A stretch of 64,000 nt of DNA from Magnolia sinica (lineage: Eukaryota; Streptophyta; Magnoliopsida; Magnoliales; Magnoliaceae). The notes under the pieces are model-generated. The model had not been told where the DNA came from. It was given only the letters and a program-made list of their open reading frames with translations, and ran no database searches. The translations under genes were made by a program, and so were the position numbers. Below are positions 1-11,184 of the stretch, one piece after another (within the stretch, counting starts at the first letter, position 1; every line of letters starts with the position of its first letter). The stretch is from assembly GCF_029962835.1 (NCBI RefSeq), contig NC_080582.1:76008177-76072176 (forward strand), in the 5' to 3' direction.

Positions 1-878
1 ATCATTCACCTCCAAGGACTCCATGTGCAAACAATCAAAATTCACTCCAACCATGTTGAGCTTCCATATTTAAGATTCTCCTTCATTTTCTTCGGAATAA
101 ATCATGATCCTTGTTAGCAATACTCAAGTTTAAAATCCTTATTTTAATTTAATTTTATTTTTTTAAGCGTAAATTGACTAAATGTTTAAAACTCTGTATT
201 TTTAGCAAGATAGGCATTAATAAATAAATATTTGGACAAACCAAAATAAAACTCCATATTTTAAAGAAGATGGGCAGATAGTGAAGATTTCAGAAGAAAC
301 AGATCAATTTGTATGGGGAATACTTCCAAAGGAAGGATTTAACAGAGGCAAAAGATAATATTAACCCACTATTCGATTACCTTTATAATAGTTGCTTATA
401 CATTTAGAAATTTTAATCGTTTTAATTGAAATATTCACCCTCAACCTTATTTTAAATATAACAAACCCATATGCATATATAGCTGGCTTTTTGTTTTTTT
501 GTTTTTTTAAAATTTTTTTTTTTTTGTTTGTTTTTTTTCCATTTTATTGAATTGGAACCATGTTAAACCCAAACTTTTCATTCTCCGTATTTCTGGGTTT
601 TTGCTTTCTTTCTTCTACCAAACTTTGACTAAAATTTTAATGATAGAGACTTATTTAAACAAGAACGTTTCCCCCTACTATTCTTTTGACGTCTTGTGTT
701 TGCTAAATATGGTCTTGAGTAACTAAGCATAGCCCATGTTAGATGGAGCCACCTCATAGAATTCATGTATAATGAGGTCTTGTTTTATCATATAAATATT
801 GTTAGCGCCTCTCAAAACTCTTGTCGGGGAGAAAAATCAATGTTCTAATGTTATCTGCCTATCCTACTCATTCTTCAG
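1..878. other. AT-rich non-coding stretch upstream of VARICOSE-like last exon
   Basis: No reading frame or repeat here is recognisable. The stretch is AT-rich with a poly-T/poly-A run around 488-540. It ends in a pyrimidine-rich tract followed by CAG at 876-878, which fits an intron acceptor. If the neighbouring exon belongs to a live gene, this is the 3' part of its last intron. I searched by eye for the preceding VARICOSE exon (the segment before the SQ-VDL-like junction) and did not find it. Confidence 0.4.
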
Positions 879-1187
879 ATTGATTTGCAAGCGATTCTAT
901 CAGTTCTTCCTCTTCCTCTGAGTCAAGGAGTCCTGTTATCCCTTCTCCAACAGCTAGAATGCGATATTGGAAACAATACCTCCCAGAAGCTAGATTGGAT
1001 GGTAGACGTTGTTGTTGCTATAGATCCAGTGGACCCAACAATTGCGGCGCACGGGCGACCAATATTTGAACAGGTTCATCAGATATTGGACCACCAGCGG
1101 GTGCTCCCGACCACCACCACAGCTGAAAGAAGCAGCATCCGCCTCATAATGTGTGCAATCAATTCAGTATTGAAGACCTGCAAATGA
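879..1187 (+). CDS. VCS: VARICOSE/EDC4-like decapping scaffold, C-terminal exon (partial)
   Basis: This looks like the last coding exon of a VARICOSE-type protein, the plant counterpart of EDC4. Family members bridge DCP1 and DCP2 in cytoplasmic processing bodies and promote 5' mRNA decapping. The frame opens at 879 right after a CAG acceptor and runs 102 codons to TGA at 1185-1187. Recognisable signatures are [16 protein letters not shown] near the start, then [14 protein letters not shown], then [11 protein letters not shown], and [17 protein letters not shown] as the terminus. From memory these match the conserved VARICOSE C-terminus closely. There is no internal stop or frameshift. The ATG-less start is expected for an internal exon. 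Earlier exons are not visible, so it could also be a surviving fragment of a decayed copy. The family call is firm; whether the locus is active is unknown. Confidence 0.8.
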   Translation: MDLQAILSVLPLPLSQGVLLSLLQQLECDIGNNTSQKLDWMVDVVVAIDPVDPTIAAHGRPIFEQVHQILDHQRVLPTTTTAERSSIRLIMCAINSVLKTCK

Positions 1188-2760
1188 CATTTCTCTTTCT
1201 CATTTGTACACAAACTGTTCAGGCCTTTTGGCTGTTGCAGAAGGACGTACAGAAAACAAGGAAGAGGGTGTGTGTGTGTGTAAAGAATAGGAGAGTTTGA
1301 GAAAAGTTGGGGCTCGTTTGGCACCTTTTTAATTGGAATGCATTGTGATCCAATTCACGATTACAATGGAATCCATGTGAATCAGAATCCTTAGTTGAAT
1401 TTGGCAGCTTGTAATTGGAATGCGCTTTAATCCCAAAAAAAAATTGTATTTAGATGTCCGTCATGAATGTGTTGGAACTCTTTAGTATATTCATAGGAAC
1501 CTTAATTTGATTAGTTAAATCTGCTTTAATATCGCAAATTAGTGTATATATATGATGTTTGACAGAATGATCGTAGTAAGCCTATTGAAATATATATTTT
1601 CACCTAAGATGAGGAAATTCCGAGCCTCTAGTAGGCCGAAAACCTAGGGATCACAAACGAGTGACTTGTCAATGTTTTTTAACTGTGCATTTAAATTACC
1701 TATGTCTGGACAGTTTCGATCATTCAATTGGTGTGATTTAAGTGATGCAATTGCTGAATGAATTGTTTCGGGGTATCATTAGCATGCCAAGTGTATGGTA
1801 TATTAGTAGCCTAATAACACCTTTGTTACTCGTGCAACTCTCTTACTTTTAAAAGAGGGGCAAGATAGCCATTTCACACCAATTAGCTTGAATTCATGAC
1901 AAAATAAAATGATCTCAAAACACTCCAAAATATGTGTTTTCATTTACCTTTGAATCCAAGGCAGTAAAAACACCATTTTGGTGCATTTACCTCCAATTGC
2001 CTCTAATAACACCCAATTCTAGGGTGCTTAACAGGCTATGAGTATTATTCCTCTCTTTTTACTCTGAAAAACTCTCTAGATTGGAATGCCTTTAATGAAA
2101 GAATACCTCCTTTTATGAAAAGAGAGGGATGGGAAGGGATGGAGAGGATATGTGAGGAGTTTGAATGAAGTAGGGTTTATCCTTATTACATTCGATCTAT
2201 CCTATTTCAAACCTCTTCTCTTTGAATTTAAAATTCAAAATTTTAAGTTTGACAGAAAATTGAAAGGCGGATATCGGAGAGTAAATTACGTGGGACCAAC
2301 CCACTAGTGGTTACAAGAGTGGGCCCAATAGGCCTATATCCTGAATTCAGGTTTTGATGACCCACCATTTAGAACTTTTCACATGCACTAGTTGAAAATA
2401 AGATTTCCACAATGAGGGTAAACAAACAAGACATACTTAGAACGTACATGTGCCATAGAAATCAATCTATCATCATCAATATAAAACCATATAAAATAAA
2501 AACCAAAGAAATCTATCACCAACCACGTTATCTATCTTTATATCACATTAAACAATGCATGAGTAGAAACAAATTAAAACATAAAAAAATCGGATTCGCC
2601 ATAGGAAGAATCCTGAAAATCTCCTATTAGTCTACATGCATATAGGCAATTCAAAAACAGCATCCAATGTTCCCCATTTAATAGTCTGCATTAGGAAGAA
2701 AAAAAAAGAAGAAGATATACCACAGGCATTGGAGGCAGATCATAAATAATCTGTAAAAAA
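1188..2760. other. 3' flank of VARICOSE-like exon and unclassified AT-rich DNA
   Basis: The first part is presumably the 3' UTR; a short TG run lies at 1269-1280. A possible small inverted-repeat element spans about 1311-2036: it opens GGCTCGTTTGGCACC and closes with a partial reverse complement (GGGTGCTTAACAGGCT), but I see no target duplication. Nothing coding is supported between 2040 and 2760. Confidence 0.3.
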
Positions 2761-3111
2761 TTAAAAAAAAATTAAAATACCTGTGAGGTGGGGTGGATCT
2801 TCGATGGATGAATAGACGAAATAGTAGAAATCGACTATCGGCTGCTCGGTGGAAAATGGGCGAGAGAAATTGTGAGAGATTGGGGAAAGAGGGTCTCCGA
2901 TCGTCAAAAGGAAAAACCTCTCTTTTTCTTCCGCTTGGATGAGATCCATCTCTAAAAGGAAAGAATTTGAAATTAGAAACGAGAGAAGAAGAAATTCTGA
3001 AAAATCTTCGGAACTGGAAATGGAAAGTACCGTTAGTGGTGCCATTGCTGTTAGGGAAGACGGCAGAGAGATTTTCGTTTTTTTTTTTTTAAAAAAAAAA
3101 AAAAATATGAA
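2761..3111. other. Unclassified stretch with T/A homopolymer
   Basis: A T13-A15 type homopolymer junction sits at about 3079-3107. A 94-codon minus-strand frame (2761-3045) is open but has no family resemblance, no visible intron signals and low-complexity acidic/serine composition, so no gene is called. Confidence 0.25.
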
Positions 3112-5312
3112 ACGGAAACAGATGGGCTAGTCCTACGTGGCAGGAGCGGTGAGGTGGACCAATGAGATTGCGGGAGGCAGAGACCCGGAGGCAGAGGATC
3201 CCGACTCACCTTCTAGACATTGGGGGAGGTCAGTCGGGACGCGGTTTGGCTAGTGACACTGCCACCAGCAAGGTGGCCAGTGGTCGGTGCTCTGTGGGCC
3301 CACCATAGTTTATATGTTAATTAATCCACACCGTCCATCCATTTTTATAGATCATTTTATGGCTCTAAACCAAAATTAAGATAGATCTAAATTTCAGGTG
3401 GACCACACCACAGTAAAACAATAGTAATCGAACGCCCACCATTAAAAACTTCATAGGGCCCACTGTAATGTTTATTTGAAATCCAACCTGTTGATTAGGT
3501 CATATAGACCTGGATGAAGGTAAAAAAACAAATATTAGTTCAATCCAAAACTTTTGTGGCCGCGAGAAGTTTTAAATGGTGGGCATTCAACAACACTTTG
3601 TGGTCCACTTGAGATTTGCATCCACATCATTTTTGGATTGATGCAATAAAATGATCTGAAAAAAATGAATGGACAGCATAGATGAAACACATATTATTCG
3701 CGTGTACCCCAAGAGCAGAGTTGCGATGTAGTAATAATCTCGGTGAGACCAAGGTCATGCCCACAAGAACTGAATAGGTGTAAATTTCTGAACTAATTAA
3801 GTATTAGAATTAGAAACTGAACTTAAAACTATAATTGAAGAGATATTGTTGTGAAGTGAAACTATCAATAAAAGAAATGCTGAGCACCAAGGATCCACTT
3901 GTAATTATCTTAATGCTTTCTTACTTAATTCAATCAAAACTTCAACTAGAATCAAAGTCATAATCTATCTAGTGATAGAGCGGTTAAAACATCATAAACA
4001 GTTTCAAATAAATTTTGAACATTCATAGTATTAGTTCCTCATGTAATTATCTTATTAAATTGATTGTAAAGATTTCAAAGCATGCCCATAGTCAATAGTA
4101 AAACAAAGAATCCTACAGATCAAATAATTATAAATAGAAAAAAAAAAAACATTTAGAGAATTCCTAAGCATCCACCGTGCCTAAAGTGAATGATATATCA
4201 AAGTAATAATTAAAATACTTCTTAAATTCAAACCATAAACTATGAAATATTCAACATGAAGATCATAACTTGAATCAAAGTAAGAAAAATATTAAAATAA
4301 ACTATAAGCTTCACCTCTTAGCTCTAGCGGAGAGAGTAGCCAATCCTAGACATGATTAAACTAAAAACTCTTAAGAAAAATATGAAAAACTAACTAAAGA
4401 GGGAGAAAGAACTCCTTGGAAGCAACGCCACCCTTTGCTCCAATCTTTCAACCATAATTCGTGCTTAGAATGCATTAAAGAACCTCTTTAAATAATTTTT
4501 GTTGGACCAACTTTGCAAATCGCCTCAATTTTACACACTTTAAGCAGCTTCGATGACTCTTCAATGTTATCGAATGTGTGAAGTTGAGTTGGATTTGAAT
4601 TTGAAAATTAAGCGCCTTTTTGCACTGCATATAAGTCTCTGATGTCATCGTCCGACCTTCAATGTCATCAAACTGAGATTCGATGTCATCGTAAATCGCC
4701 CTGAACAGTCCAACGAGTTGAGCTCAAAATTCTTAATTCATTGATGTCATCGAACTAGCTTCAATGACATCGAACTTCTCTTCAATAGGATCGAAGGGTC
4801 TTCAATGTAATCGTAAATTGCTCCCAATTGTCCGGTGACCAAACATGATTTTCTTTGATAATTTCGATGTGATTGATCCTCCTTCGATATTATCGAACAC
4901 TTACTTCGATGTCATTGAAGTGTGTTCAATGTCATCAACAGTCAAGTTCAACAACCTCTGAATTCTACATTTTGCAAACTTGAATTCATTCATTCTCCAC
5001 TTTGACTTGGATCTTAGACCCTTGAAATTTTCATTCTTGGCCTCCAAAGATCCATCCTAGCTTTGACAACTCTTGAGCATCAAATCCATACTTTTAGCAT
5101 CCGTTTCACCTTATGCTCTCAAAATTACCTCGCAAGAGAGAATATGCATGATAAGTTCACTTAAACACATTCATCCTGGTAAAACCAAATTACAATGGGG
5201 AGAAATTATGCAATATTCCACGCTCACATAAATCATTGTGGGGCCCACGGAGCACCGACCCCTGGCCATTAGCTAGTGAATGGGTTACTAGCCCATCTGT
5301 TTCCGGCCAGTC
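3112..5312. mobile_element. Foldback (inverted-repeat) element split by a 1.5-kb insertion
   Basis: The left terminus GGAAACAGATGGGCTAGT (about 3114) is the reverse complement of the right terminus ACTAGCCCATCTGTTTCC (about 5291). Inside the ends are the standard repeat modules of this genome: a GGTGCTCTGTGGGCCCACC block, a 'ccaccaggaaaacaatagt'-like centre and its mirror image. The element is interrupted after a CACATA (3688-3693), and its right arm resumes after another CACATA (5225-5230). No transposase frame is present, so it is non-autonomous. Confidence 0.55.
3694..5224. mobile_element. Insertion within the foldback element, possible LTR-type, unclassified
   Basis: About 1.53 kb bounded by the direct repeat CACATA, consistent with a target-site duplication. 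It has no coding capacity. A distinctive part at about 4545-4940 repeats a motif like TCGATGTCATCGAA with variations eight or more times, reminiscent of the short inverted-type repeats inside some LTRs. The ends are not the usual TG...CA, so the class is uncertain. Confidence 0.4.
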
Positions 5313-5371
5313 CTTGCATTTAAATAGAATTGAATTTACTTGCAGCTTCATCATCTTTTTTGGACTAAAAT

Positions 5372-5443
5372 ACCCTTGCAGAGGATCCGGAATCGGCTAT
5401 AAATGGTGTAGATGTTTTTCCTTATTCATCATCTCATCTCCAT
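5372..5443 (+). repeat. Second copy of receptor-kinase leader sequence
   Basis: Two blocks here recur just upstream of the receptor kinase start: GCAGAGGATCCG, and a 26-bp pyrimidine-rich block whose core reads CCTTATTCATCATCTCATC (also at about 7021-7039). Between them this copy has CTATAAATGG, a TATA-like string absent from the copy at 6998-7043. A third GGAGGCAGAGGATCC sits at about 3189. It may be a duplicated or captured piece of gene leader. Confidence 0.5.
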
Positions 5444-5818
5444 ATAAATCTCATATGGACCACACCACAGGAAAACAATGGTGATTGGATATCCATCATT
5501 AAAGTCGTTCTAAGGCCCACCGTATTGTTTATTTGACATCCAATCTATTGGTTTGGTCATAAAGACCCAGGTGAAGGGAACAATCAAAGATTAGCTTGAT
5601 CCAAAACTTTTATGATCCCTAAAAAGTTTTTAATGGTCAACATTTATTCAACACTGTTTCATGTAATGTGGTCCTCTTGAGATTGGGTTATACCTCATTT
5701 TTTGTCTCAGACCATAAAATGATCTAGAAAAATAGATGGACGGCATGGATGAAACATATACATCATGGTGGGCCCACGAGCACCAAGTGGCAGGGGAGTA
5801 GCCAATACGTTTCCAATG
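5444..5818. repeat. Right-hand part of a GGATTGGCTACTCC-family foldback element
   Basis: Contains the centre and right arm of the family (…gatggacggcatggatgaaac…, GTGGGCCCACGAGCACC, then AGGGGAGTAGCCAATACG and TTTCC at the end). The left arm is missing and replaced by the leader-like segment. No coding sequence. Confidence 0.6.
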
Positions 5819-5824
5819 GAAACC

Positions 5825-6340
5825 GTGTACGCGGATTTACTGGGGAAAGCCTTTTGCATGAAGTTCCAACGCTGGATGTATGGTGGGGTCCACCGTGATG
5901 TTTATAAGAATTCCAATCCATTCATCCATTTTTAGAGCTCATTTTAAGACATGTAAACAAAAATTAGGATGATCAAAACCTCAACTAGGCCATACAAGAT
6001 GAAACAATGGAGAAAGAAATTCCTACCGTTGAAACCTTCCTGGGCCTCTTGACGTTTATATGCCATCCAAACTGTTTAAAAGGTCATTTTTACTAGGATG
6101 AAGTGAAAACACCAAAATATTAGACCGATGCAAAACTTTTGTGGCCATATAAATATTTCAACGGTGGACACTAAATCCCCGCTGTTTCCTCTCGTGTGGC
6201 CCATTTGAGTTTTGTATATTCATTAGTTTTGGTATGATGTCCTAAAATGATATCTAAAAATGGATAAACGGGTTAGATTTATCACAAACGTCACAGTAGG
6301 CCCATCTGGAATCCTTGCGCGGGATCTTACTGCAAAAACG
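5825..6340. repeat. Foldback-type repeat, GCCTTT...GAAGTTCC family
   Basis: Begins near GCGGATTTACTGGGGAAAGC, then GGTGGGGTCCACCGTGATGTTT. It ends around 6300-6340 with GTAGGCCCATCTGGAATCC and a degraded arm. Related, better preserved copies are at 32892-33438 and 39441-39560. Non-coding. Confidence 0.5.
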
Positions 6341-6349
6341 TGAAATCGG

Positions 6350-6872
6350 ATTGCGTACCGAGTCTTATCGTACTGAGTAAACTCTATTGGGCCCATTGTG
6401 AATTCATGTGGTTTATCCACGCCGTCCATCTATATTTTCATATCATTTTAGGAGTTGAGCCCAAAACTAAAGTATAACAAAAGCTCAAGTAAACCATACC
6501 AAAGGAAACAATGGAAGTATTGATTTTCACCATTGAAGTATTTCTATGTCCCCAAATATTTTTATTTTTCATCCAAACTGTTCATAAGATCACAAAGCCA
6601 TGGATGAATGGAAAAAACAAATATCATCTTGATATAAAACTTCCGTGGGCCCCAAAAACTTTTCAACCGTAGAATTCAATTCACACGGTTTCAGGTGGTG
6701 TGGTCCACTTGATCTTTGGATATGATTAATTTTTGTTGTAAAACCCTAAAATTAGATGATAAAAGAGATGGATGGAGTTGATACAATGCAGGAATGACAA
6801 TAACGGTGGGCTCCACAGACTTTGCTCATTACGTTTACCGTACTGAGATACTCAGTGCGCAAATCGCTTCGG
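6350..6872. repeat. Foldback element with TTGCG(T/C)A...ACTGAGTA ends
   Basis: The left arm TTGCGTACCGAGTCTTATCG..TACTGAGTAAAC and the right arm GTTTACCGTACTGAG..CTCAGTGCGCAA are imperfect reverse complements. Internal modules are the same as in other foldback repeats (expression of the GGGCCCA block at both ends, mirrored 'ccatc' and 'gatgg' segments). It ends about 180 bp before the receptor-kinase ATG, so it forms the gene's immediate upstream region. Related arms occur at 34600-34620. Confidence 0.6.
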
Positions 6873-6889
6873 TTTAACGTCTCCGTTAC

Positions 6890-7052
6890 GGTTCTTATTA
6901 AATGTATCTTTTAATATATTTAAAAAATTAATGACGTGGCACTTACAATGACGTTGTCCAATGAAAACGCTGGAGGCAGGGAGTTCCTGCCTCCGGGAGG
7001 CAGAGGATCCGCACTCTTTTCCTTATTCATCATCTCATCTCCAATCCACGTA
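6890..7052 (+). promoter_or_regulatory. Probable core promoter and leader of the receptor kinase
   Basis: An AT-rich block with TTTTAATATATTTAAA at about 6910-6925 could serve as a TATA region. It is followed by a leader with GGAGGCAG repeats and a CT-rich stretch up to the ATG. The placement is by position and composition only. Confidence 0.35.
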
Positions 7053-9744
7053 ATGGAGTTCCCACATTCAAATCTTAAGGTATTTTGGTCATTTACTCTC
7101 TTCCGTGCAATCCTTCTCTCTTCCATCCTCTCCTCCTCACCCTCGATATTTACGTTGAAAAATGAGACCGATCGACTCGCATTGCTCGCATTCAAAGATG
7201 GTATTTCCGAAGATTCTCAAGGAGTTTTGACCTTATGGAATAATTCTCTCCATTTCTGCCAATGGGAGGGAGTCACATGCAGTCGCACCCATCATCAAAG
7301 GGTCACGATCTTGAACCTCACGGGCCACAGTTTGGTGGGCCACCTATCACCTCACTTGGGAAATCTCTCTTTCCTGAGAAGAATCGATCTCTCAAGCAAC
7401 AAATTCCAAGGCCAAATCCCACAAGAAATCACCCGTTTGTTCCGTCTTCAGATTCTCAACCTTGAAGAAAATTCACTCCAAGGAGAAATTCCATCCAATC
7501 TGAGCTACTGCTCAGAACTCATATTCATTAACATCGCATCAAATCAGCTCACTGGAAAACTTCCTGCCGATCTTGGCTCTTTATCAAAGCTCACCAATCT
7601 TAATGTCGGCCTCAACAATCTCACAGAAAGCATTCCACCTTCATTTGGGAACCTTTCCTCTCTCACAACTCTTTATCTATGGCGTAACAATTTCAGTGGG
7701 CAAATTCCAAACCAGCTTGCCCAATTATCAAGCATGATCTATTTTCAATTATCTGTAAATCAGTTCTCAGGTACAATTCCTCCGTCGATTTGTAATCTCT
7801 CTTCCATCCAGTGGTTTGGCGTGGCAGGTAATCAGCTGCATGGAAACATTCCATCCAACATAGGCCTTACATTTCCTCACCTGCAAGGTATTTTGCTAGG
7901 AGGAAACCAATTCACTGCAAAGGTTCCAATTTCATTGACCAATGCGTCTGGACTCCGTTTTATCGATTTTGCCTTCAACAATTTAAGTGGACCAGTGCCA
8001 GTGAATCTAGGGAGTCTTCCGGCTCTCTACATTTTCAGAATCGCAGAGAATCAGCTTGGAAGAAGGGAGGGTGATGACCTGATCTTCCTTACTTCACTGA
8101 CTAACTGCACTCATTTAGAAGAGATAAGTGCAGGCAATAATAATCTGTATGGCGAGTTGCCTGTGTCCATTGCTAATCTCTCCTCCCAGTTAAGACAATT
8201 ACTCTTAGGAGGAAACCAGATATATGGATCCATTCCAAAGGTAATTGAGAATCTCGTTAGCTTGATTGGACTTTCTTTGTTAGATAACGTCTTGAAGGGT
8301 ACTATTCCAGGCAGCATGGGGAAGCTTAATAGATTGCAAGCATTGTATCTTCATGGAAATAGTCTTTCGGGCAAAATTCCATCTTCAATAGGTAACATCA
8401 CTCGATTGAACGGACTTACGCTGTATGGAAATAATTTCCATGGAAACATACCATCAACGTTCGGGAACTTGAGGTTCATGGAATTATTGTATCTTTCAGC
8501 AAATAACCTCACAGGTACGATAGTCAAGCAAATCAGTGGGAAATTTATCAACTTGTCTGGTAATTCATTCACTGGATCCCTGGTAATGGAAGTGGCTAAT
8601 TTGGAAAATCTTTGGGGATTGGATGTCTCGAAGAATAAACTATCGGGTGAAATTCCAGAAACATTGGGAAATTGTCAAAGCTTGGAAAACCTACGTATGA
8701 ATGGTAACTTGCTTCAAGGAACCATTCCACAGTCCTTAAGTGCTTTAAAAGGTATAAGATTTTTGGATCTTTCAAAAAATAACTTTTCTGGGCAAATTCC
8801 AAAGTATTTCGAAGAATTTCTTTTCTTAGAGCGTTTGAATTTGTCATTCAATAATTTCGAGGGTGAAGTGCCCAAAGAAGGAATCTTTAAAATTGCGAGC
8901 GCAATTTCAGTTGTTGGAAACAGCAAACTCTGTGGTGGTATACCAGAACTACAGTTGCCGGCGTGCGTTAAGCAAGCTTCTAAGAAACGACGAAATTCGT
9001 TTGCTCGCCGAGTAAAAATCACAGTTATTATTACGGTTTCATCTTCGATTCTCTTGTTGTGTATCTCTGCGGCGCTTTGTTGGAGAAGAAATCCTCCAAA
9101 GAAAGTTTCTTCTCTGTCAACTGTAGAGAATCAGTGGTTACAAGTTTCTTATGCAGATCTCGTTCAAGCAACAGATGGCTTCTCTTCAGCTAATTTAATT
9201 GGTGTGGGAAGTTTTGGTTATGTATATAAAGGAGTTCTAGAACACTTTCAAACATTTGTTGCAGTGAAGGTACTCAACCTCCTACAACAAGCAGCTTTCA
9301 AGAGTTTTGCAGCCGAATGCGAAGCATTAAGAAATATACAACATCGAAATCTTGTCAAGATCTTAACAATTTGCTCAGGCATTGATTTTTATGGCAATGA
9401 TTTCAAAGCTCTGGTCTTTGAGTACATGCCTAATGGTAGTATGGAGAAGTGGTTGCATCCAAATGTAGATGAACAACCTCAATTTTTGAGGAATTTGAAT
9501 CTTACTCAGAGGCTAAATATAGCCATTGATGTGGCTTCGGCATTATATTATCTTCATCATCATTCCCAAGTACCGATCATCCATCGTGACCTAAAACCAA
9601 GCAATGTTCTTCTTGATGATGATATGGTTGCCCATGTGGGTGACTTTGGTTTAGCAAGGTTCTTGTCAGAGGCTGCAGAAAGTTGCTCCCAAATTCAAAC
9701 TAGCACATCTGGGATTAAGGGATCGATTGGGTATATTCCTCCAG
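7053..9744 (+). CDS. LRR receptor-like serine/threonine kinase, subfamily XII type, exon 1
   Basis: This exon encodes a plasma-membrane receptor kinase of the LRR-XII group (relatives: EFR, Xa21, At3g47570), a group that senses microbial patterns. The ATG at 7053 is preferred over an in-frame ATG at 6936 because it starts directly at a hydrophobic signal peptide (residues about 9-30). Next come the LRR N-terminal cap with WEGVTC, roughly twenty LRRs (about 80-600), a LCGGIPELQLPAC cap, a transmembrane segment (about 656-676) and the kinase. Visible kinase motifs are the glycine loop GVGSFGYV, catalytic lysine in VAVK (K739), HRDLKPSN (R845, D846) and DFG (D864). The exon ends CCA-G/GTAGGG at 9744, the intron position conserved in this family (within GYIPPEYG). 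It reads through without stops. Oddity: relatives usually have HCD rather than HRD. Exon 2 carries a disabling frameshift. Confidence 0.88.
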
Positions 9745-11184
9745 GTAGGGTTTTTAATCCTCCTTTTGTTTTTCATTTTTATTCATTTATCTTGCAAAAT
9801 TATTGGTAATTTTCCTTATATTAATCTTATGGTGAAGTTTGTTAAGAATGATATTGATTAAATAATCAAATAAATGAAATTAATACAAACTCTTGATAGA
9901 GAAGAAAGCCTAAAACATGGAAGAATTTGACAATTTTGATTCTAGTTTAGTGATGATGAGCTATTGTCCATTACAAATTGAAGGTATGGATTTCTGTGGG
10001 GAGATCATATATATACAATTGAGAACATGCATTTTTGTGAATTGCGTTGATAATTCGATCGAGGTGATTTGATGGGCACCAGCAATTCATGGTAGACCAC
10101 TCTTATCCAAGGGTACACAATGATTAAATGTAGGCTACCTTGGGCCCAACATGAATTCACACTGTACGAAGTGATGTAGAGTGGGTCGCGGACGCTTTCA
10201 TGGCTAATATGGACCAGAGAAGGCCCGATCAAAGGCAGAAGTGATCACGACTCTCACAACACTAAAGCAGGCATATCTCACAGACCAGAATGAGTTATTT
10301 GACGTACATTATATGATTTTGGGGTATGAGAAGCTACTTTAGCCAACCAACCCACTACGTCGGGTTGCCCACTCCAGATTTGTGAGATTCCATCAGATCA
10401 AGGATCGAAAGTACTTTTTAATGTTATTTTTACTATTTATAGTAAGTTTTAGTTTGATCATAACTATTGATCCTTTGAGCTTTAGGAATCATGCCCAACA
10501 TCAAGAAGGCTTAGAAAAATTAGGAGAATAATGTGGTTAGCCCAAATTAGAAACTTACTACTTTTAGCCAAAAACCATGGTCTAGTAGAAATCATGACCA
10601 TCTATAAATAGTAGGTTTACTATTTATAGTAAGTCACATTTTTAGGGAGTTTGAGTCTGAAACTTCTTCCTGGCTAGGTTTTATATCATTATTTAAAGGA
10701 TTGTAAATTCGTTTTCATCATGAATCAATTTATTTCGAATTATTAGAAATTATTTCTGTTTTCATCCCTCGTGGATTCGAGGAATCTCTGTGAGGAGTCC
10801 AGGGAAGCTTCATTGATTCAGAGTAGTTATCCTTGGGGAAGACGGTGTTCGACCTCATCACATCCATCCTTACGTCAAGGTACAAAGAACATATTATTTC
10901 TCTACTCATGAAACACTCAGAATAACAAAATACAATGGATTCTTGTTCAATTTATTGGATATTTTCTATTTATTAGGATTGACTACACATTCATAATGCA
11001 ATGATTTAATCAATATGTTAAGACTAATTCCTTGTTTTCAGAAATTTTAAATTTTTGTAAAAGTAGAATTATTAATTGTTTAAATGAAACATTCACTTTC
11101 TTCCTCTCAATATGTAACTCCTATTTTTATCTTTCTCTAAATAGTGGCCTAACTTTCAAATATGAAACATTTGTAAAATTGTAG
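9745..11184 (+). other. Receptor-kinase intron with probable LTR-derived insert
   Basis: A GT-AG intron of 1440 bp. It begins GTAGGG and ends TTGTAG, phase 1. Family introns at this site are usually short, so this one is probably enlarged. The part around 10,600-10,900 (sequence around 'gtggattcgaggaatctctgtgagg' and 'gacggtgttcgacctcatc') reads like the R-U5 part of a plant LTR, but I could not fix its ends. No coding sequence is seen. Confidence 0.6.

Noticed and set aside
2761-3045. 94-codon minus-strand gene
   Set aside because: No family resemblance, no promoter or intron signals, and purine-rich biased composition explains the open frame.
6936-7052. Longer N-terminus for the receptor kinase starting at 6936
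   Set aside because: The extra 39 residues come from GGAGGCAG repeat/leader sequence, are not conserved, and would bury the signal peptide.
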